Counted from the first letter of the stretch, positions 21,506 to 35,403 are shown. The stretch is 64,000 nucleotides of DNA from Gymnogyps californianus (GCF_018139145.2 NC_059473.1:65268707-65332706); one strand, 5' to 3'. Translations and numbers: made by a program. Notes: generated by a model from the sequence alone, not told the origin.

Positions 21506-23884
21506 TGACTGATTTTGTAAGAAGAACAAGTGGTAAAAGTGGGCAACAGCTTAACCTAAGATCTCCACTGAGGCAACTGCGAGTTTTGCCATTCCCATTT
21601 GAGGAAAAAGTATTTAACACAGGGCTGGAAAAAATACAGGAGCATAAAAAGCTTTAGCCATAAAATTGTAGGTATCTTATTGTAGTGGACTATTAAAGTA
21701 TTGTAATGTGCAAATATCTTAGCATTCATTAAGACCCAAACTACTAAATCATAGCATATACTTGTTATGTTGCACAGAAATCCACTATCTATATAAAAAT
21801 CCACTCTATCTAAAACTAGATTTCAGCACACTGCTGTATAAATAAACCTATTAATGGAATATGTTTGCTATGAGTTTATATACTATGACAAATAGCAAGT
21901 GACAGAAGAATGGAACTAATAAAAATGTGCCAGTTAACTTCTTTTCACCTCCTACTTTTGCCAGATTTTGCCTATATTTTATCTGCTTGCAGAGCAGTAC
22001 TGCAAATACTTTCCCGTGTGAGTAGTTACAAATTATCAGGGTTTGCAGGCTAAGACCCTTTGGCTGTGAACTGTTGGCAGGGGCTAGGCTTGGCTTTGGA
22101 TCCCATGAGCTACCATGCAGGCTGCTGGCTCGGTATGTATCATAAGCTCTGATGGCTTCCTCTTTCTTCCCCAGATCTGCCTGTCCAGTGCTGTAACATG
22201 TTTGCCACTTTAGCATAAATGCATCATGTAAGCATGCCCTGTACTAGCCCGTGAATTTATTAATCGCAATACGGAGCAAAAATTGGAAAGAGGGTTTTTA
22301 AAAAATGAAATCACCATGAAGTACTTACCATCTATTAGAGAGACTGACATGGTGAACATTCTGTTGTATTTCAATACCAGTGTTACATCTCGAGAACAAT
22401 CGCACTAATAGGAAACCCCGTTAAAATATTTTCCCACCACACAACCCTCCAGCCGGAGACCATTTCAGACAATGGTTTCACTTTTTTAGTAATGATATTC
22501 TTAGCAGTCCCATTGTTCTAAACTGGTCCCACAGATATCTAATTTTTAGTAGGATAACACACATTATTATAACATATCAGAATTTTTAACCAGAAAATTT
22601 CCCTCTGACTTTACAGACTCTAAGGGCACTATGTCACCATATGTGGTTTTTTGCATTTTTCTGACTACTGTATTCTAGAACTAAACAAACTTTGTCACAC
22701 CAGCCTTATCCATGACAGATTTCCACTGCCTGAGGGTGTTTATGGACAAGAAATACGCAGTCTGTTTTAACTCGTCAGAAAGTGAGCCTAATGAATAGGC
22801 TTAAAGCCTCATCTGTTTACTAGTATTTTATTATTTGTTAAACTGACTCATGGTCATTCGTACTATAGCAGTGCCATTCTCACCACTGTACTTAGCTAAT
22901 GGCCTATCAACATTTCCATTAGAAACTCTTTTTGAGAAGTCGGTGACTTAGCTGTGAAAATTTACAATAGTGGTGCCGACCTAGAATACTAGTTCCCAGA
23001 TGTGGTTTGAATATTTTTATTAGATTTTTAATACGAATGTGTGTATATGAATGCTAGTGAGGAATGTTAATAGCCTTATTTAAACCAGATAGGCATTGCA
23101 CAAGTTTCAGTTCCCTGTTGCTTAGCTGGTACACCTTGGTCTTCGCAGGCAACACCTCTGTTATTTCAGTTGCCAGGTTCTTTTAAACAGCGAGGTGCCT
23201 TAAATCAAAAACCAGGGATCTACTATCCGCTTGAAACTGGGCCCAAGTATGCTCACAAGGTTCATGAACATCGTGACGGGCCAATTCAGACAGTGCTGCC
23301 AAATTTGCAGCCGTTGGGGACTTCCTGATGTTTATTAGTCATATTCCAGTGTCATGCGGTGTGCAATATGAGCTGCTTCTTGCTGACTGCAAACTCCAAA
23401 GAGGCGTCATGAGCCCTCTGGGGAACACAGACATCATTCGTTTTATTAAGGACCTGGCTGCGACCCATCACACGTTCTGCCCACTTCTTATTTAAGAAGA
23501 AATATCTATGTGCTCTTTCCTTTCCTCTTTCTTTAAAAATTAAGTACTGTAATCAGTTCTGAATACTTTCCTCCTACTACCGAAAACAGACCCTGTCAGG
23601 AAACTTCTTCAACTTTTATAGGAGCGGAAATGTTTAGGAAAATAATATTGAACAGCAGCCACAATGGTCCAGTCTGACTGGAGGGCTGTACAGACGTATT
23701 ACAGCAAGTACATCACAAAGCAGAGGCAGCTGGCGCTAACAGGAGTAGAAGAGTAAAACCCCTTTGACATCTCTTCCTTGGGTTAATCTGCATCTACTGA
23801 ACATTTCAGTACAACCAAATGGTGTTGAAAATACAGGTTTTGATGAAGCTGCTGGGAAAGCAGCTGTCCTAGGGATATCACGAT

Positions 23885-23926
23885 GTTCTCCCCAAACATG
23901 GCCACGTTCTCCCCAAACATGCCCTG
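23885..23926. repeat. 21-bp tandem duplication, two copies
   Basis: GTTCTCCCCAAACATGGCCAC is followed directly by a second copy that is identical over the first 16 bases and differs near its end. It looks like a simple replication-slippage duplication. Confidence 0.85.
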
Positions 23927-24479
23927 ACATAATCCAAGCGTGAGCTGCCATGGGCCAAACCCATGCCAAGTAGCCTGCTAGTACTGGGCAGTGGCTGGGC
24001 AATGCTCAGGCCTGTGCTCTGCCACTGCTTCGTGCACATGTAGCTATTGAGCTCCAGCTCGGTACGTTAGGAGACGGCCCCCTGAAACAGCGAGCAACAA
24101 CTGCTGTCTGCTGCAAAGCACACGGGACTGGCTCCCGAGAGGTTGGCTTTGCTGACTTCTGCAGGGCACTCAGACCCTCTCTGGGTGGTACTTTGTGAGT
24201 TTACTTTCGGACGAGGTTTCATGGAATCACCCCCACACCAGGTTTCGGTATCTTGTTGAAAATGGCTCAGTCTGGTATATACTGATAGTTAAACTGTCTT
24301 TAGCACTGCCTAAATTGCTTGTGTAGTCAAAATCCATTGATGACATCCTATGACTGTCTTAGATGGCAGATTATACCTGTGCGGGCACTAAATATCACGG
24401 AGTCAGGCCCCAGGTGTAAAACATGTGAGGTGCAATCATCTCTTTCTTGATATGTTGTCTATGATGCATACAATTCGTG

Positions 24480-24880
24480 CTGCTTAATACAATATGACAT
24501 TTAAAAGAAATAAAATGGGATTAATTATTATTGTATAAAGCAGATTAAAAATATATCAACATGCAGATAATTAATTGGAATCTCTTTCTAAATTATTTTT
24601 AAAAGATATTGCTCTAAAATGCACTCTCTCAAACTCTTTATTAATTTCAAAATGAGATTCAAGCAAGCATAAGGCTGCATTCACCTTTTGTGCTTGAATA
24701 ACCTTCAGGCTGAATATTCTGCATTACTGATAGTATTTATGGGCATTGAAAGATAATCTAATGTTCTTATAGGCACTCAGACTATTCAATCACTATACAC
24801 TTGTAAAACAAAATATAAATAAACACTGGAGTCAAACAGGAAATAAAATTTCTGTTTCATGCAGTACCATTTCAATAAAG
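24480..24880. other. AT-rich, TAAT-dense block, possible conserved non-coding element
   Basis: The block is dense in homeodomain-type cores: TTAATTATTATTG near 24520, AGATAATTAATTGGAAT near 24565, TATTAATTTC near 24640. It also has octamer-like and GATA-like pieces. It reads unlike simple repeats. Whether it is conserved cannot be seen from one sequence. Confidence 0.25.
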
Positions 24881-25029
24881 AACTAAAATTTTATAAATTG
24901 TCCCAATAAAAAACTTTCCGAATGAAATTTTGCTCTACGTAACAGAAATTTCAGATTTGAGAAATCAAGTGTTGTAATGAGACTTAAGCTATCTCATTTT
25001 AATACAAAAGAAACTTAAAAATGATGCTA

Positions 25030-25060
25030 GAAGAGACTCCATGAAGTCATCTAATCCAAT
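25030..25060 (-). repeat. Possible short CR1-like LINE relic
   Basis: AAGAGACTCCATGAAGTCAT followed by CTAATCCAA resembles the CR1 3' region in reverse orientation (ggaagggacctctggaggtcatctagtccaa; compare the clear copy at 63614-63644). Only about 30 bases match, so this is tentative. Confidence 0.3.
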
Positions 25061-26176
25061 AAGTGTAGATTTACAGAAGTGCACATGGGGCCAGAAGACT
25101 GCTGTTAAAAGGTTCAATCCATCTCCCCTTAAAGTCAGTAGAAAGACTCATTTGAATGGGAGTTGAAATATGCCCTAGAGCTAGCTACTGTAAAGTGGTA
25201 AAGACTTACTATAAAATGCTGGCCATATTTTAATCATACAGACTCATCTTTTAGGAGGGACTGCTTTGGAGAGTAGATGAATCCAGTGGGAAAGCCTTTA
25301 GTTCATTCAGCTCTAAATACCTACGTGTAATATTCTGGTATGCACTTTTTTATGACCTTCACATTTTTCCCTCTAGAAGGATTGTCTGAGTTGACTAAAG
25401 GAGTTAAAAAAACATCTATGATGGTGTAGGATTTCATGGCTGAATGCAAAGATCATTCATTACTATATATATTGTTTTTTCATTCCTGGGTTAGAAAACA
25501 GCATAAGCTCATTCAAAGTTCATACACCAAGTTCTTTTTTTTTTTTAAGATGTCCTTTCTGTGATATTTAACAGTTGTATTTTTATTATATCTTTAGTCA
25601 CTGCTGTGTGGATATTTAAATATATTTCAGTAATTCTCAATATGTGGCTTTTGTTGATGTGAGGACTACTAAATGAGTAGTTCATTTAGTTCCTCATTCA
25701 ATTAGATAAACCATGGCTCAGCAAAACAGTGTTCCTGTAAACACACAGTGACACCTCAAACCTTTTCTCCCTAGAAAACAGTAGCTTTAGCAGGGCCATT
25801 GCTTAATGTTATCTGGCTAAGCCCTGACCCTGGTCCCAAGACCGCAGAAATGACAAAAGCCTAGGCATCAAGTAAGGTAGCATCAGGTGATGTGAGAAAT
25901 AAACTCCACTCGGGGTTTCTTCAGGTACTCCTTGTCACATCAAGTTACATGAAAGGGAGGGCCCATGATGCTGTTTGGGAATTTGCCTTTATCAAGATCC
26001 CTTTTAGTACAGGGTCTCATGTAGGCAGTGTGTCCCTACTACAGCACAGCCTTTCATCTTCTCCGTGACCCTAATTCCCAAGTGCAAATAGGAAGCAAAT
26101 CATAGCTGAAAGCCAGCCAGGAGCGTAAGGAACATGGGTCCTGGAGCCAGAGGGGTTCTTCCATGCTGCTCTATAA

Positions 26177-26338
26177 CTACATGATATACAGGTGATTCAG
26201 AAAGTAGAAGCTGTTATATGGCCCAACAAAAGAAAAATGTGTATTGGCAGGAAACTACAGGAGATGAAAGAAAAACAGGGTCAGTTAAAAAAGCTAATTG
26301 AACAAATAGATAAAATAACTGCTGAGTTAGACCTTTAA
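26177..26338 (+). other. Coiled-coil-like open frame, possible terminal exon or pseudogene fragment
   Basis: A plus-strand frame is open from 26177 to the TAA at 26336-26338. After a moderate acceptor (CATGATATACAG, AG at 26190-26191) it reads VIQKVEAVIWPNKRK, then KLQEMKEKQGQLKKLIEQID and KITAELDL before the stop. The second half has a heptad-like pattern of Leu/Ile with Lys/Glu/Gln and would form an amphipathic helix. The first ATG is at 26237, so an ATG-started peptide has only 33 residues. It could be an alternative last exon of a plus-strand gene starting in the CpG island, or a fragment of a processed pseudogene. No family is recognised. Confidence 0.3.
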
Positions 26339-27920
26339 CTTTAGGTCTCAGAAGATGAGAGAGGTTGAAGTGCTCCATTATGCCAGGCTTGCTTGGACAC
26401 CTTTACTGTTTGAGGCAGCCACACAGGAGGAGTTGCAGTCTTACCCTGAAAGCGTAGCGACCACATGCTCTATGCGTAAGCATTGCGCAATACTCCAAGA
26501 GCAAGCATTGGGAGCCCATGCAAGTCATGGGCCCACATTTTGTAATCCCAGTTCACAAGCTATAAATAAACATGTAATTGATCCCTCCTCACAGAACAAA
26601 CTGGATGCCTTCTGGTGTCAGCTTTATGTTAGGAATAAGATTTTAATTTTCTTCCCAAATATTCAAGGGTACTTGACCAATTTTAATTGGTTAGGGCAAC
26701 ATAATTTATTTCTTTAGGAATAAATGGAGAATGGAGCTTAATAATGATTTCACAGGCTCTTTTGCAATACTTTTTATTTTTTCTTATTCATAAAATTCAA
26801 GATACGAATTCCTATATAGTTGTGGATTTTTGGCCCTTCTGATCACTAGCTTTTCAAATCTTAGACCTGCTTTGTTATCCTTGACTGCATGCAAGGCATT
26901 TTCTGCAAGAGCCTTGAGCCTTGGACTTTGGCACAGTCTGAACTAGTCTGAAACAGATCTCCTTCCAGGTACACAGCAGAAAACCCAACCGGTTTTTAGC
27001 ATTTGTGGAGACCACTGATGGTGTGCTTCATACTGTCAATGTTCAGTGCCTGGGCACTTTTACAGGGAGAAATAAGAGGTACTAGATACCTGTTGCATCT
27101 AGTAGGAAAAAAAAGTAGGAAGAACAAATGGGTAAAATTTAAAGCCATTCAAATTGAAACCCACATATTGTCAAATGTAAGGGATATTTGTCACTGGAAC
27201 AAATTCCCACAGGAAATAATACCTGCACCATCTCCTTATATCTGTCTAAACAAGTCTGGATGCTGTAGTCAAAAACATTATTTTGATTATGAATTATAAC
27301 TGCATGGAATTATATAATTTATGTCCTTTGGGGGTCATCATCCCTCATCGTCCCTTTTCGATTTAAAGTCTGTAAATCTTGCACATTTGTGGTAATGTGG
27401 ATAATAATAATTTGATGGTTTACTGACTGGTTAGATTTCCGTGCGAATGAAAATTTTAATACAACTGAGGTTTTGGGTTTTGTTTTGTTTTGTTTTATTG
27501 GAGGCACCACTTACTCATCTTGAATTTATTTAAATAAAATAAAGACGTATTGGTTTTAATGCTTTTATGTTATTTACTCAGCTAGCATCTCTCTACAACT
27601 TTGCAAGCAGCCTGAACATAGTTTAGGCAGAAGTGATAACCAATTACTGGGTGTAGGATGTACCTAGCAGAATCTTTCTAAAGAGGAGGGAAGGCTTTAT
27701 GCCTGGGTCTGTACCACCTGGGTTTTGGACGTGCAATGCAACCACAGTGGAGTGCTGGTGGGGTTTTCAGAGTAAAATGAAGTTCTGAGCCCAAACAGAG
27801 CTTGCAATGATCAGATAATGTTCTAAGGAAGATTTTCATGGCAGGTCTGAAGATTAATCCCTAGCATAATACCTCTCAAAGGACAAGACATGCATAAAAT
27901 AGGTAGAAAATGGAGTGTTC

Positions 27921-28018
27921 TTCTCCCTTTACAAAAGGGGAGCAAAAGCACCGGGAGCCTTGCCCCAGGACACATGGGAATTCAGTAGAGAGCTATGAGC
28001 AGAATCCACTCCATGCCT
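27921..28018 (-). repeat. Probable MIR/CORE-SINE-like relic
   Basis: TTTACAAAAGGGGAGCAAAA, CCTTGCCCCAGGACACATGG, then AGAGAGCTATGAGCAGAATC keep the order of the reverse complement of an MIR-type SINE (tttacagatgggga, cttgcccaaggtcacac, cagagc...gaatcc). Divergence is high. The order of three blocks is the main support. Confidence 0.5.
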
Positions 28019-31000
28019 TAATGACAACCCTATTAACCAGCATTATCGTTACTCTTTCTGGGATTACAAACTATTATAGCAGGTCTGGAAAGAAAACTAA
28101 GGGAAAACAATCAAGTTTATCAGTCTGTTTTATTTTATCTATTTCAGTAGAATTTACTACAATGTACAAACTCTGAACACTACATAAAATGTTTTAATGA
28201 TAACGGCAGAGGGTTACTAGCTAAAGAACAATTAAGCCGTTACCTCCTAAGTCGCCTGTTATACATTCACATCTGGAGGGAAATTGTACTCTAAAGGCTA
28301 AGCCTGCAAAGGGCTTTTTGGCAACACTGGGCGGTCCTCTGCCTAATCTCAAGCATCCTAGGGCCAAAGCCAAAAAAGAAACTTTGGCCTTGTAATTCTT
28401 TCCATGGCAGTGCCTGTAAGGCAGGCACCTCGCTGCAGCAGCGCAACGCGACTGCCTGCCTCAGCGCCCAGAGGAATTCACAGCAGCCAGGGCAAGCCTT
28501 GAAGACATGGTGTATCTTAGGTGTCAGTACTTTCTAGGGCACAGATGCCTTACGCTAGCTGCAGGGCAGCGGGATTTGCAGCCTCCCCTCCTAGAGTGAG
28601 GTGCTTATGTATCTTTTCTTTTTTCTTTTTTGACAATCGAGGATTAGTTGTTTCATCCTTCCTGAAGACTTCAGAGAAGGAGCTGGTGGTACTCCCTGTG
28701 TTTCAGGAATCCCAAAACCTGGCAATATGCTGGGAGGAGCAAGATATTTGTCCTCAGAGCTGTGTTTGTGTAGGAGCTTCTTTCTTACATCTACCACTGT
28801 TACTGGTGAGGTGCCCCCAAAGGCTTTGCACAGTCACTTTCAGAGGCTGTCTGTGGCAGGCTCTGCAGACTTGAGAAAATACATATGCAAGGAAGATCCA
28901 CAATGTGTGATATTTAGTGACCAGAAACTTCTCAGAGATTTAAGAATGTGTATTCAGCTTTCTGAAGTGGAATAGTTTGAGGCTGAAATCAAAATACAAC
29001 AGAGTGAAGTGAGAGTCACTGATACCACATGTATACTAAGTGGACCGAGGCAGCTGTGGGGAGGGAGAGCAGAAGAGGACAAGTACCCAGAACTTGACCC
29101 AGAAGCACCTCTATGAAACTTCACTATCTTGCTCCTTAAACAAGTGCACACTGTAAAAATTACAGGTGAAATAAATTGGAATAACTAAAGAGGCGTTTCA
29201 ATAAGTACAGGCTTAGAGCTGATAGGTATCATGCATCTCATTCCTTCTTTGTTATTAGTCACTCAACGGTTTGAGCACTCCCCTATCTGGGTTCAGCATC
29301 TTCCTTTGCATCCTCAGGAAAAAGTTAAAACAGCCAGACCAGAGGCTATACTGGGAGAGAAAAATAGATATTTTAATTTACTGGTCTAAAGAAAGGGAAG
29401 GTGTGAGTACAACCAGAGGTGATGGCAGGCCACTTGAGATAAGGAAGGAAGCCCTGGATTCCAGTCTTACTACTAGTGATGGCTTAGTATGAAGACCGGA
29501 GCTGTTTCAACAGGAGGGAATTACATATTCCAGGATAGCCAATAGTCTTGTCATCTGAGATAGGCAGATAAAGGACAGAACTGAAGTTGCATAAATATTT
29601 TAACCACTACTAACTGCTTTGGTGGACATAGCTGTGCAGGGCTTGAATACTTAAGGGTATTAAAAAACTGGCTACCAGAGCAAATCTCCTTTGAGAGCTC
29701 AGCGAGGCAACAACTAATTTGCAAATCCCATTGAGCTTCAAGAATGAGTAAATTACTAAAAAGGGTTCTGGGCATATCCAACAGCAGATTTTTGGCTGTT
29801 TAGAAATTTTAAAATAAAACGTTTACATGGGATTAGGCAAAAACTGAGAAGGGGGTTGAGAATCTCTGTGGTAGACTGAGGTCCTGGAGCATGCAGGTAG
29901 CCATCTATTCCTTCATGGATGCGGCTGTAGCTCTAAAGTGGCTCTGTGGCACTACCTGTGAATTTCTCACATCCATGCTTAGATCTGAAAGCTGGACATG
30001 TTTAGATCTGAGTTTTTCACCGAATAAAGAGAATAAGTTCCAAGCTCTCCCCTACCCATTCCAAATAAAACACGTTAAGTTTAAATGTGTTATTTCTGAT
30101 TTAGTAAATATTTAGCCAGGATTACCGGTTCTGAGCTTTGAAAAACCTGGACTCAAACAACCAAAATCACAAAGTTCCTTTAGAAACCCTTAATTAAGAA
30201 AAATGATAACAAGTAATGGGATCTTTTTGTTGCCCCTTTGCTTTTGAGGGTTTTTTCTCCTCCAGCATTTAATGCCTACTTAGTTTACACTGTCAGACTC
30301 TTCTTGGCAAAGAAAGAGGAGCTAGAAACTCACATTATTGATTAAAAAAGAGAGATCCTCTCAAACTTGCATGGTTTTAGGGCTTAGGGTCCCTGGAAGA
30401 ACTCTGAATGTGGTACAAATGGTGATGTAAACTTGTATTTTATCTCCTAAGGGTTAAGGCTGGCACTTCTTTCTCAAGGGAAAGCAAAATGATGGTATGA
30501 ATGCAGGTAAAATTGCCATTGCTGTGGAAGCACAGAGAAGGCTCTCTCCTGATCCCAGTGACAGAAGAAATCCCCCTGCAGCAGACAAGAAGACAGGCAT
30601 TGCTTTTCTTCCTTTCTTGGACACTGGGCCAGCCGAGCTGTCTGTGTACACAAGCAGTGTGCTTTCCCAGGGCAGGGGATGGCACAGAACTGCATGTCTT
30701 CTCTTACTTAACCGGATTGCTCCTTGGGTTAGGAATACATGCCCTAGGAAACTCCTTGAGCTGCTTCCTTACTTCTGTTGAGGCCCTGCACTACCCTAAA
30801 TCAGCCAAAACCTGTAAGGTACCAGCTGGCCTTGAGTGTTGTATTACAAATAACGCACAACAATATTCTTTCAGAAGGGACATCCTCCTTTCTGTAACCA
30901 TGTAATTCCTCCTGCTATTAATGGGAGCTGCTAAAGAGAGAGGATAAATCTCAGAAAACAGTGACTACAGCATGACGCATGTGCTTAGTTTGGGGTGTGA

Positions 31001-33072
31001 GGCAAATGCAGTGTGCTTTTTCTCTCTTCAAGGGCCATAAAACAGTTAAGGGAGACGTTATTATTTCCCAGGGCCATCAGAAGTGAATCTGAAGGCCCAG
31101 CAAACATTTTCTTTCCACTGTATACTTGTCTCGCTACCGACTCCAGTGAATTTTTAGTTCAATGTCTCTCAAAATCTGAAAGGGAAAATGCTCCTGTCAT
31201 TATTGCTATTACAAATTACCAGTGATGTGAAGGTGGAAGGTAAGCCATATTGGCATTTGTAAGCATCATGCTTTTTCACCTATAATAAAAGAGTTCAATG
31301 GTTTTTAAGTTTCAGGGAACAAATAAGAAATTTTCAAAAATATAAATTTTTTCATCCCACAGAAAAATATTCAGGGGAATGGAAAATTCCCGTAGGAACA
31401 CACCAGTTCAGTGCAATATTTTGGGGCTCTCTCTAGTCCAAAACTTGATTTCTTAATCAAAACTAGAGAGAAACTAGAGGAAGTGATGGGAAGAGAAAGT
31501 GACAGAAACCCCAGAATAGCAAAGAGCAACTGAATCAGACACTGACTTGGACAGAGAAAGACGCAGACTAAAGGATCGCCTCCACTTAGTATTTACTTAT
31601 TGCATAAACTTAGAAAGTTCCAGCTGGAAAAGCTTCTTATGAAAGAAGTAGTGGCCTATTCTTTAAGGCTGTTCACTTTCAGGTAAAGAGGATGGCATAA
31701 AAGGAACTGAAATTGTCTCTCATATGCATCTCGAGCATCCAAAACAGTATAATGCTATGATGGGTCGCTTTCGACTGGCTTTTTCCTTACCTGATTTTAT
31801 GAATAGAGCTTCAAAGAATCTTGATTTCATGGAGGGAATGTTTATGAAAACTTGACAAGTTTCATGGGACAAGAAGTATGTTTCATGCCCAACTCTACGG
31901 CAGGTGTTTATTCTTTAAATCGGGTATTTATTACAGTGTGATAGTCTGCAGTATGACATTCTTTTCCTAATACTAAAACCAAAAGTTTCCCTAAAAAAAA
32001 AAGCTAAGTGAGTCTTATCAGAAACCAGGACTGTCATAATTATGATTGTCAGGATCTTCAAAATTAATTACAACTTCAAGCTGTGACAGAGCCTAAAATA
32101 GCAAGAGCTGCTGGTGATCCAAAAATCACTCACAGCATGTCCAAGCTAGTATTTGGCAGAGAGCATATGCAACTTAAAAAAAGAACATAACCCTTTAGGC
32201 CCATGCAAGCAATTAAGCTCTTTGTGGAAATGTCAGGCCATAAGTATGAAAAGACCTTTCAATTGTTTACATACAATTTTCCTCTAATTAGTGAGAACTG
32301 ATTTTAGTTTTTCCCCCTTCATTTTTCAAATAAGAACAGATGGGCTTAAGTTCGGAGGGCAGCTGTTCTGCTCAAAAACAAAAAAATGAAAAAAAAAAAG
32401 AGGTGATTCTTGCCAAGTCAGACCCCATGATTCTTGTAGTGAGGGGGGTACAAGTAAATGCCAATCAGCTTAGCAGCATTTAAAGATACGTAAGGAACTT
32501 AGCCTGGGAGCTCTGCTGACGATGTAAAACAAGAAGACATTTCCAGAAGTGTCTGTCAAACAAAGTATAAAAATAATCAGAGACTGATGGCACAAATTAC
32601 TGACACTCTAGCTGATGTACAAGTGGGTGAAATTTAACAGCACTGTGCTAACTTTAATTTCATTGTTGCAGTGCTTCTTGCTAATGTTCTAAATGCAGTG
32701 ATCAGTGGGTTAAAAATATACGATACATCTGTGTTTGATCAGAGCTACCTCAAAATGCTAATGGGGAAGATTTTTCTCTCGTCGCACAAACTCTTAAATC
32801 ACTGCCATCATATTAACTTGTGCTGTCTGTGCCATCTCTCCACTGCTCTATCTTCTATCCGAGAGACAATGACTTATTCCTCTGTCTCCATCCACTCTTC
32901 CTGCTCCTCTGAGCCTACAGCAACGTGCTCTAAGTCTTGAGTTTGATGACCCTAACAGTGTCTAACTGCAAAATAGGTCAGTAGAATGCAAGGCAAATGT
33001 CACCTAGCTAATAGTCAAGACTGCATGTCTTTGCTTCTGGAGTCTTGCCTCAGCTTGGATTCGTTAGGAAAT

Positions 33073-33216
33073 GCTAAGCCAGTCCCTTGACTTTCTGTGC
33101 TTCAGTCTGTAAATTGAGAACAGTATTTATCCCTATCATTGGAGATGGGGAGGCTTCGCTAAATGGTAGTTGTTTGAAATCCTTGGATAAGAAAGTGCTT
33201 ATATAAATGCTAAGAC
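33073..33216 (+). repeat. Probable MIR-like SINE relic, plus orientation
   Basis: The blocks CAGTCCCTTGACTTTCTGTG, CTTCAGTCTGTAAATTGAGA, CAGTATTTATCCCTATC, then GAAAGTGCTTATATAAATGC follow the layout of a MIR-type SINE with its L2/L3-like tail (ctctgtgcctcagtttccccatctgtaaaatgg, ataatacctacc, aagcgctatataa). It is ancient and non-functional. Confidence 0.55.
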
Positions 33217-35364
33217 ATAGACAGTCCATTTATAACAGGGAATAAATAACATGAAATATATTGATTTTATTTTCTTATTTCCTTTTATTCTTGATGTCTT
33301 TCAAACATCTTCATGCAGTCCTGCTAAAAAAGCCCAAATGTAGGATCTTATTTAGATTTTTTGTTATAAATATGGATTGTCAGATGTTATTATGTTAGTC
33401 TGAGCTCTTTTTAGAATTTAGATGAGTTAACTTTGTTCACTTTACTTCTGTTTTCCCTTGCATCTGTGGTCTGTTTTACCTATTTGGATTGGAAGCTCTT
33501 TGCAGCAAGGACTGTTGTAAGGTGTCTGTGGTACCTAATGAGTCAATCTTATTTTGGCCCTGTTGGCTCTGCCATAACACATAGTGCTAAAAATTAATCA
33601 ATTTAGTGTTTAGATTTACAACTGCAGTCTGATGGAAACTTACAGTCTGAGAGACAAATGATATCCTCTTACACTGGCAGAGCCTGCAGAAAAGTGTTCC
33701 ACTCAGTAGGTCAAAGCAAGAAAAAAAAGTGAGGGAATGTGTGTGATGTCAGTGCTCTTGCAATATAAAGCTGTGACAGAAATACACATCTCCAAGAAAC
33801 AAGTAATAAACGAACACTGAGAACATCGAAGTAGATCCCATTGGATCCCTGTGATGATTGTACTCTTTGTGAGCACAACCGCTACGTGCTACCTTTCTCT
33901 TCAACTCCCACTGAATTTTGCTCCCCGTTGCCATTTACTCCTATCATGTTACTTGCTGTATCTTTCCTTTTATATATAAGAGTAAGCAACGTTGCTGAAT
34001 ATTAAAATCAATCCAGAACACACATACCAATGCTTGGCTGATGACACAAAAGGAGGCAAATAGTGAGTTCTTGTTCATTTCACTACTAAAATTGCAAAAA
34101 GATGGGACCATCAGGATTCTCCATGTAACATGGCAGCTGGGGATGGGTTGTGTTTCAAGGCATCTTGTAGAGATTAGAGTCTCAGGATGATGAATCATTT
34201 AGTCCTGTGAGGCACTAACCACAAAAATATTCAGCATTCACACAGGCATGGGTGATGATGGGGTCTCAGAGGTTATTCATTTGCCCTGAAATTCCGAAGA
34301 AATGCAAATTCATAACAGTGATGAGAAGCTGGCCAGATGAAGAAGCAAACTGGTGGTTGTCCTGAATGAAAGAATGGATACGGTAGGGCTGTGTTTGAAA
34401 TACCAGAGCCAATGCTATAGCACAGAGTAAAAACATGACTTATTCTTGTGGCAGATGGATATAGCTATGAATGCAAAGATCAGTCTGGAGAGCCTCTTCA
34501 TCCGTGCTTCCATTTAAAATGTAGTAGTATAGGAGGCAGTAGCACAAGTTGGGATTCATTCCACCAACTTCAGCACAGTTTGGGGCTGCTCTGGAAAACG
34601 TCTCACCAAAGACTTAGGAAGGTGTTAAAGCACTGGCTGTAGAGTATCTCCACTCTGCCTGGTGAGGCTCAAAACTAGGGAAGAAAGAGACTATTCAGTC
34701 TGTCCTCCTCCTTGGTTTGTCTGCAGAGCCTTCAAAGGAAGGGTGCCCAAACCAAGCCCATTTCACACAGATCACTGAGAAGCAACTAGATGGCAATGAC
34801 TTCCACTCATTAGCACCCGCCTGGCCTGGGGCTGTCCCAGCAAACCCAAAGCAGAAAGCTCTGTATCCCATTACCAAAACCCTGAACTGCCCAACTCACT
34901 TGACTTCTCATTGTTTAGACTATAAATAACTTCATTCCAGACATTGCCAGGTGGTGCAACAGCGTGAAGGCCACCACAGAGGAGAGTGTGCTGTCCTCAA
35001 AGCCTGTATCCAAAAGCTTGCTTTCAACTTGTACGTCCAGTGGTTTACCTTGAAGGCCACCTGCCAGAGGTGGTGTTTTGCTGACATGCCAATGGGCGCT
35101 GGCTGTTTTTTGACTAGGGAACTGTGTTTCCCTCAGGCTTTGGAGGGAAACAATGACATACCCTCCCAAGGATTAGGGAATAGCACACAAGTGCCAAAGA
35201 GCTGTCTTTGATGTACTGGTTAGGACTCCACAGGAATTCCAAGGCCAAATCCCGTGGATCCTGGTGCTGGCACACAGAAGAAGCTTTCCGTCTGGCTTCC
35301 TCGCTGCTCTCAACCTCTTTTTGCAGAGGCAGCGCAGGCAGCAAGGTTGTTGGGCTGCCCTTGG

Positions 35365-35403
35365 CTCCAGGCCAGCACCTGCATGCTGAGCCCTGGCCTG
35401 GAG
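35365..35403. repeat. Short inverted repeat with 11-bp perfect arms
   Basis: CTCCAGGCCAG (35365-35375) pairs exactly with CTGGCCTGGAG (35393-35403) around a 17-base loop. The local sequence is GC-rich. No function is evident. Confidence 0.8.
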
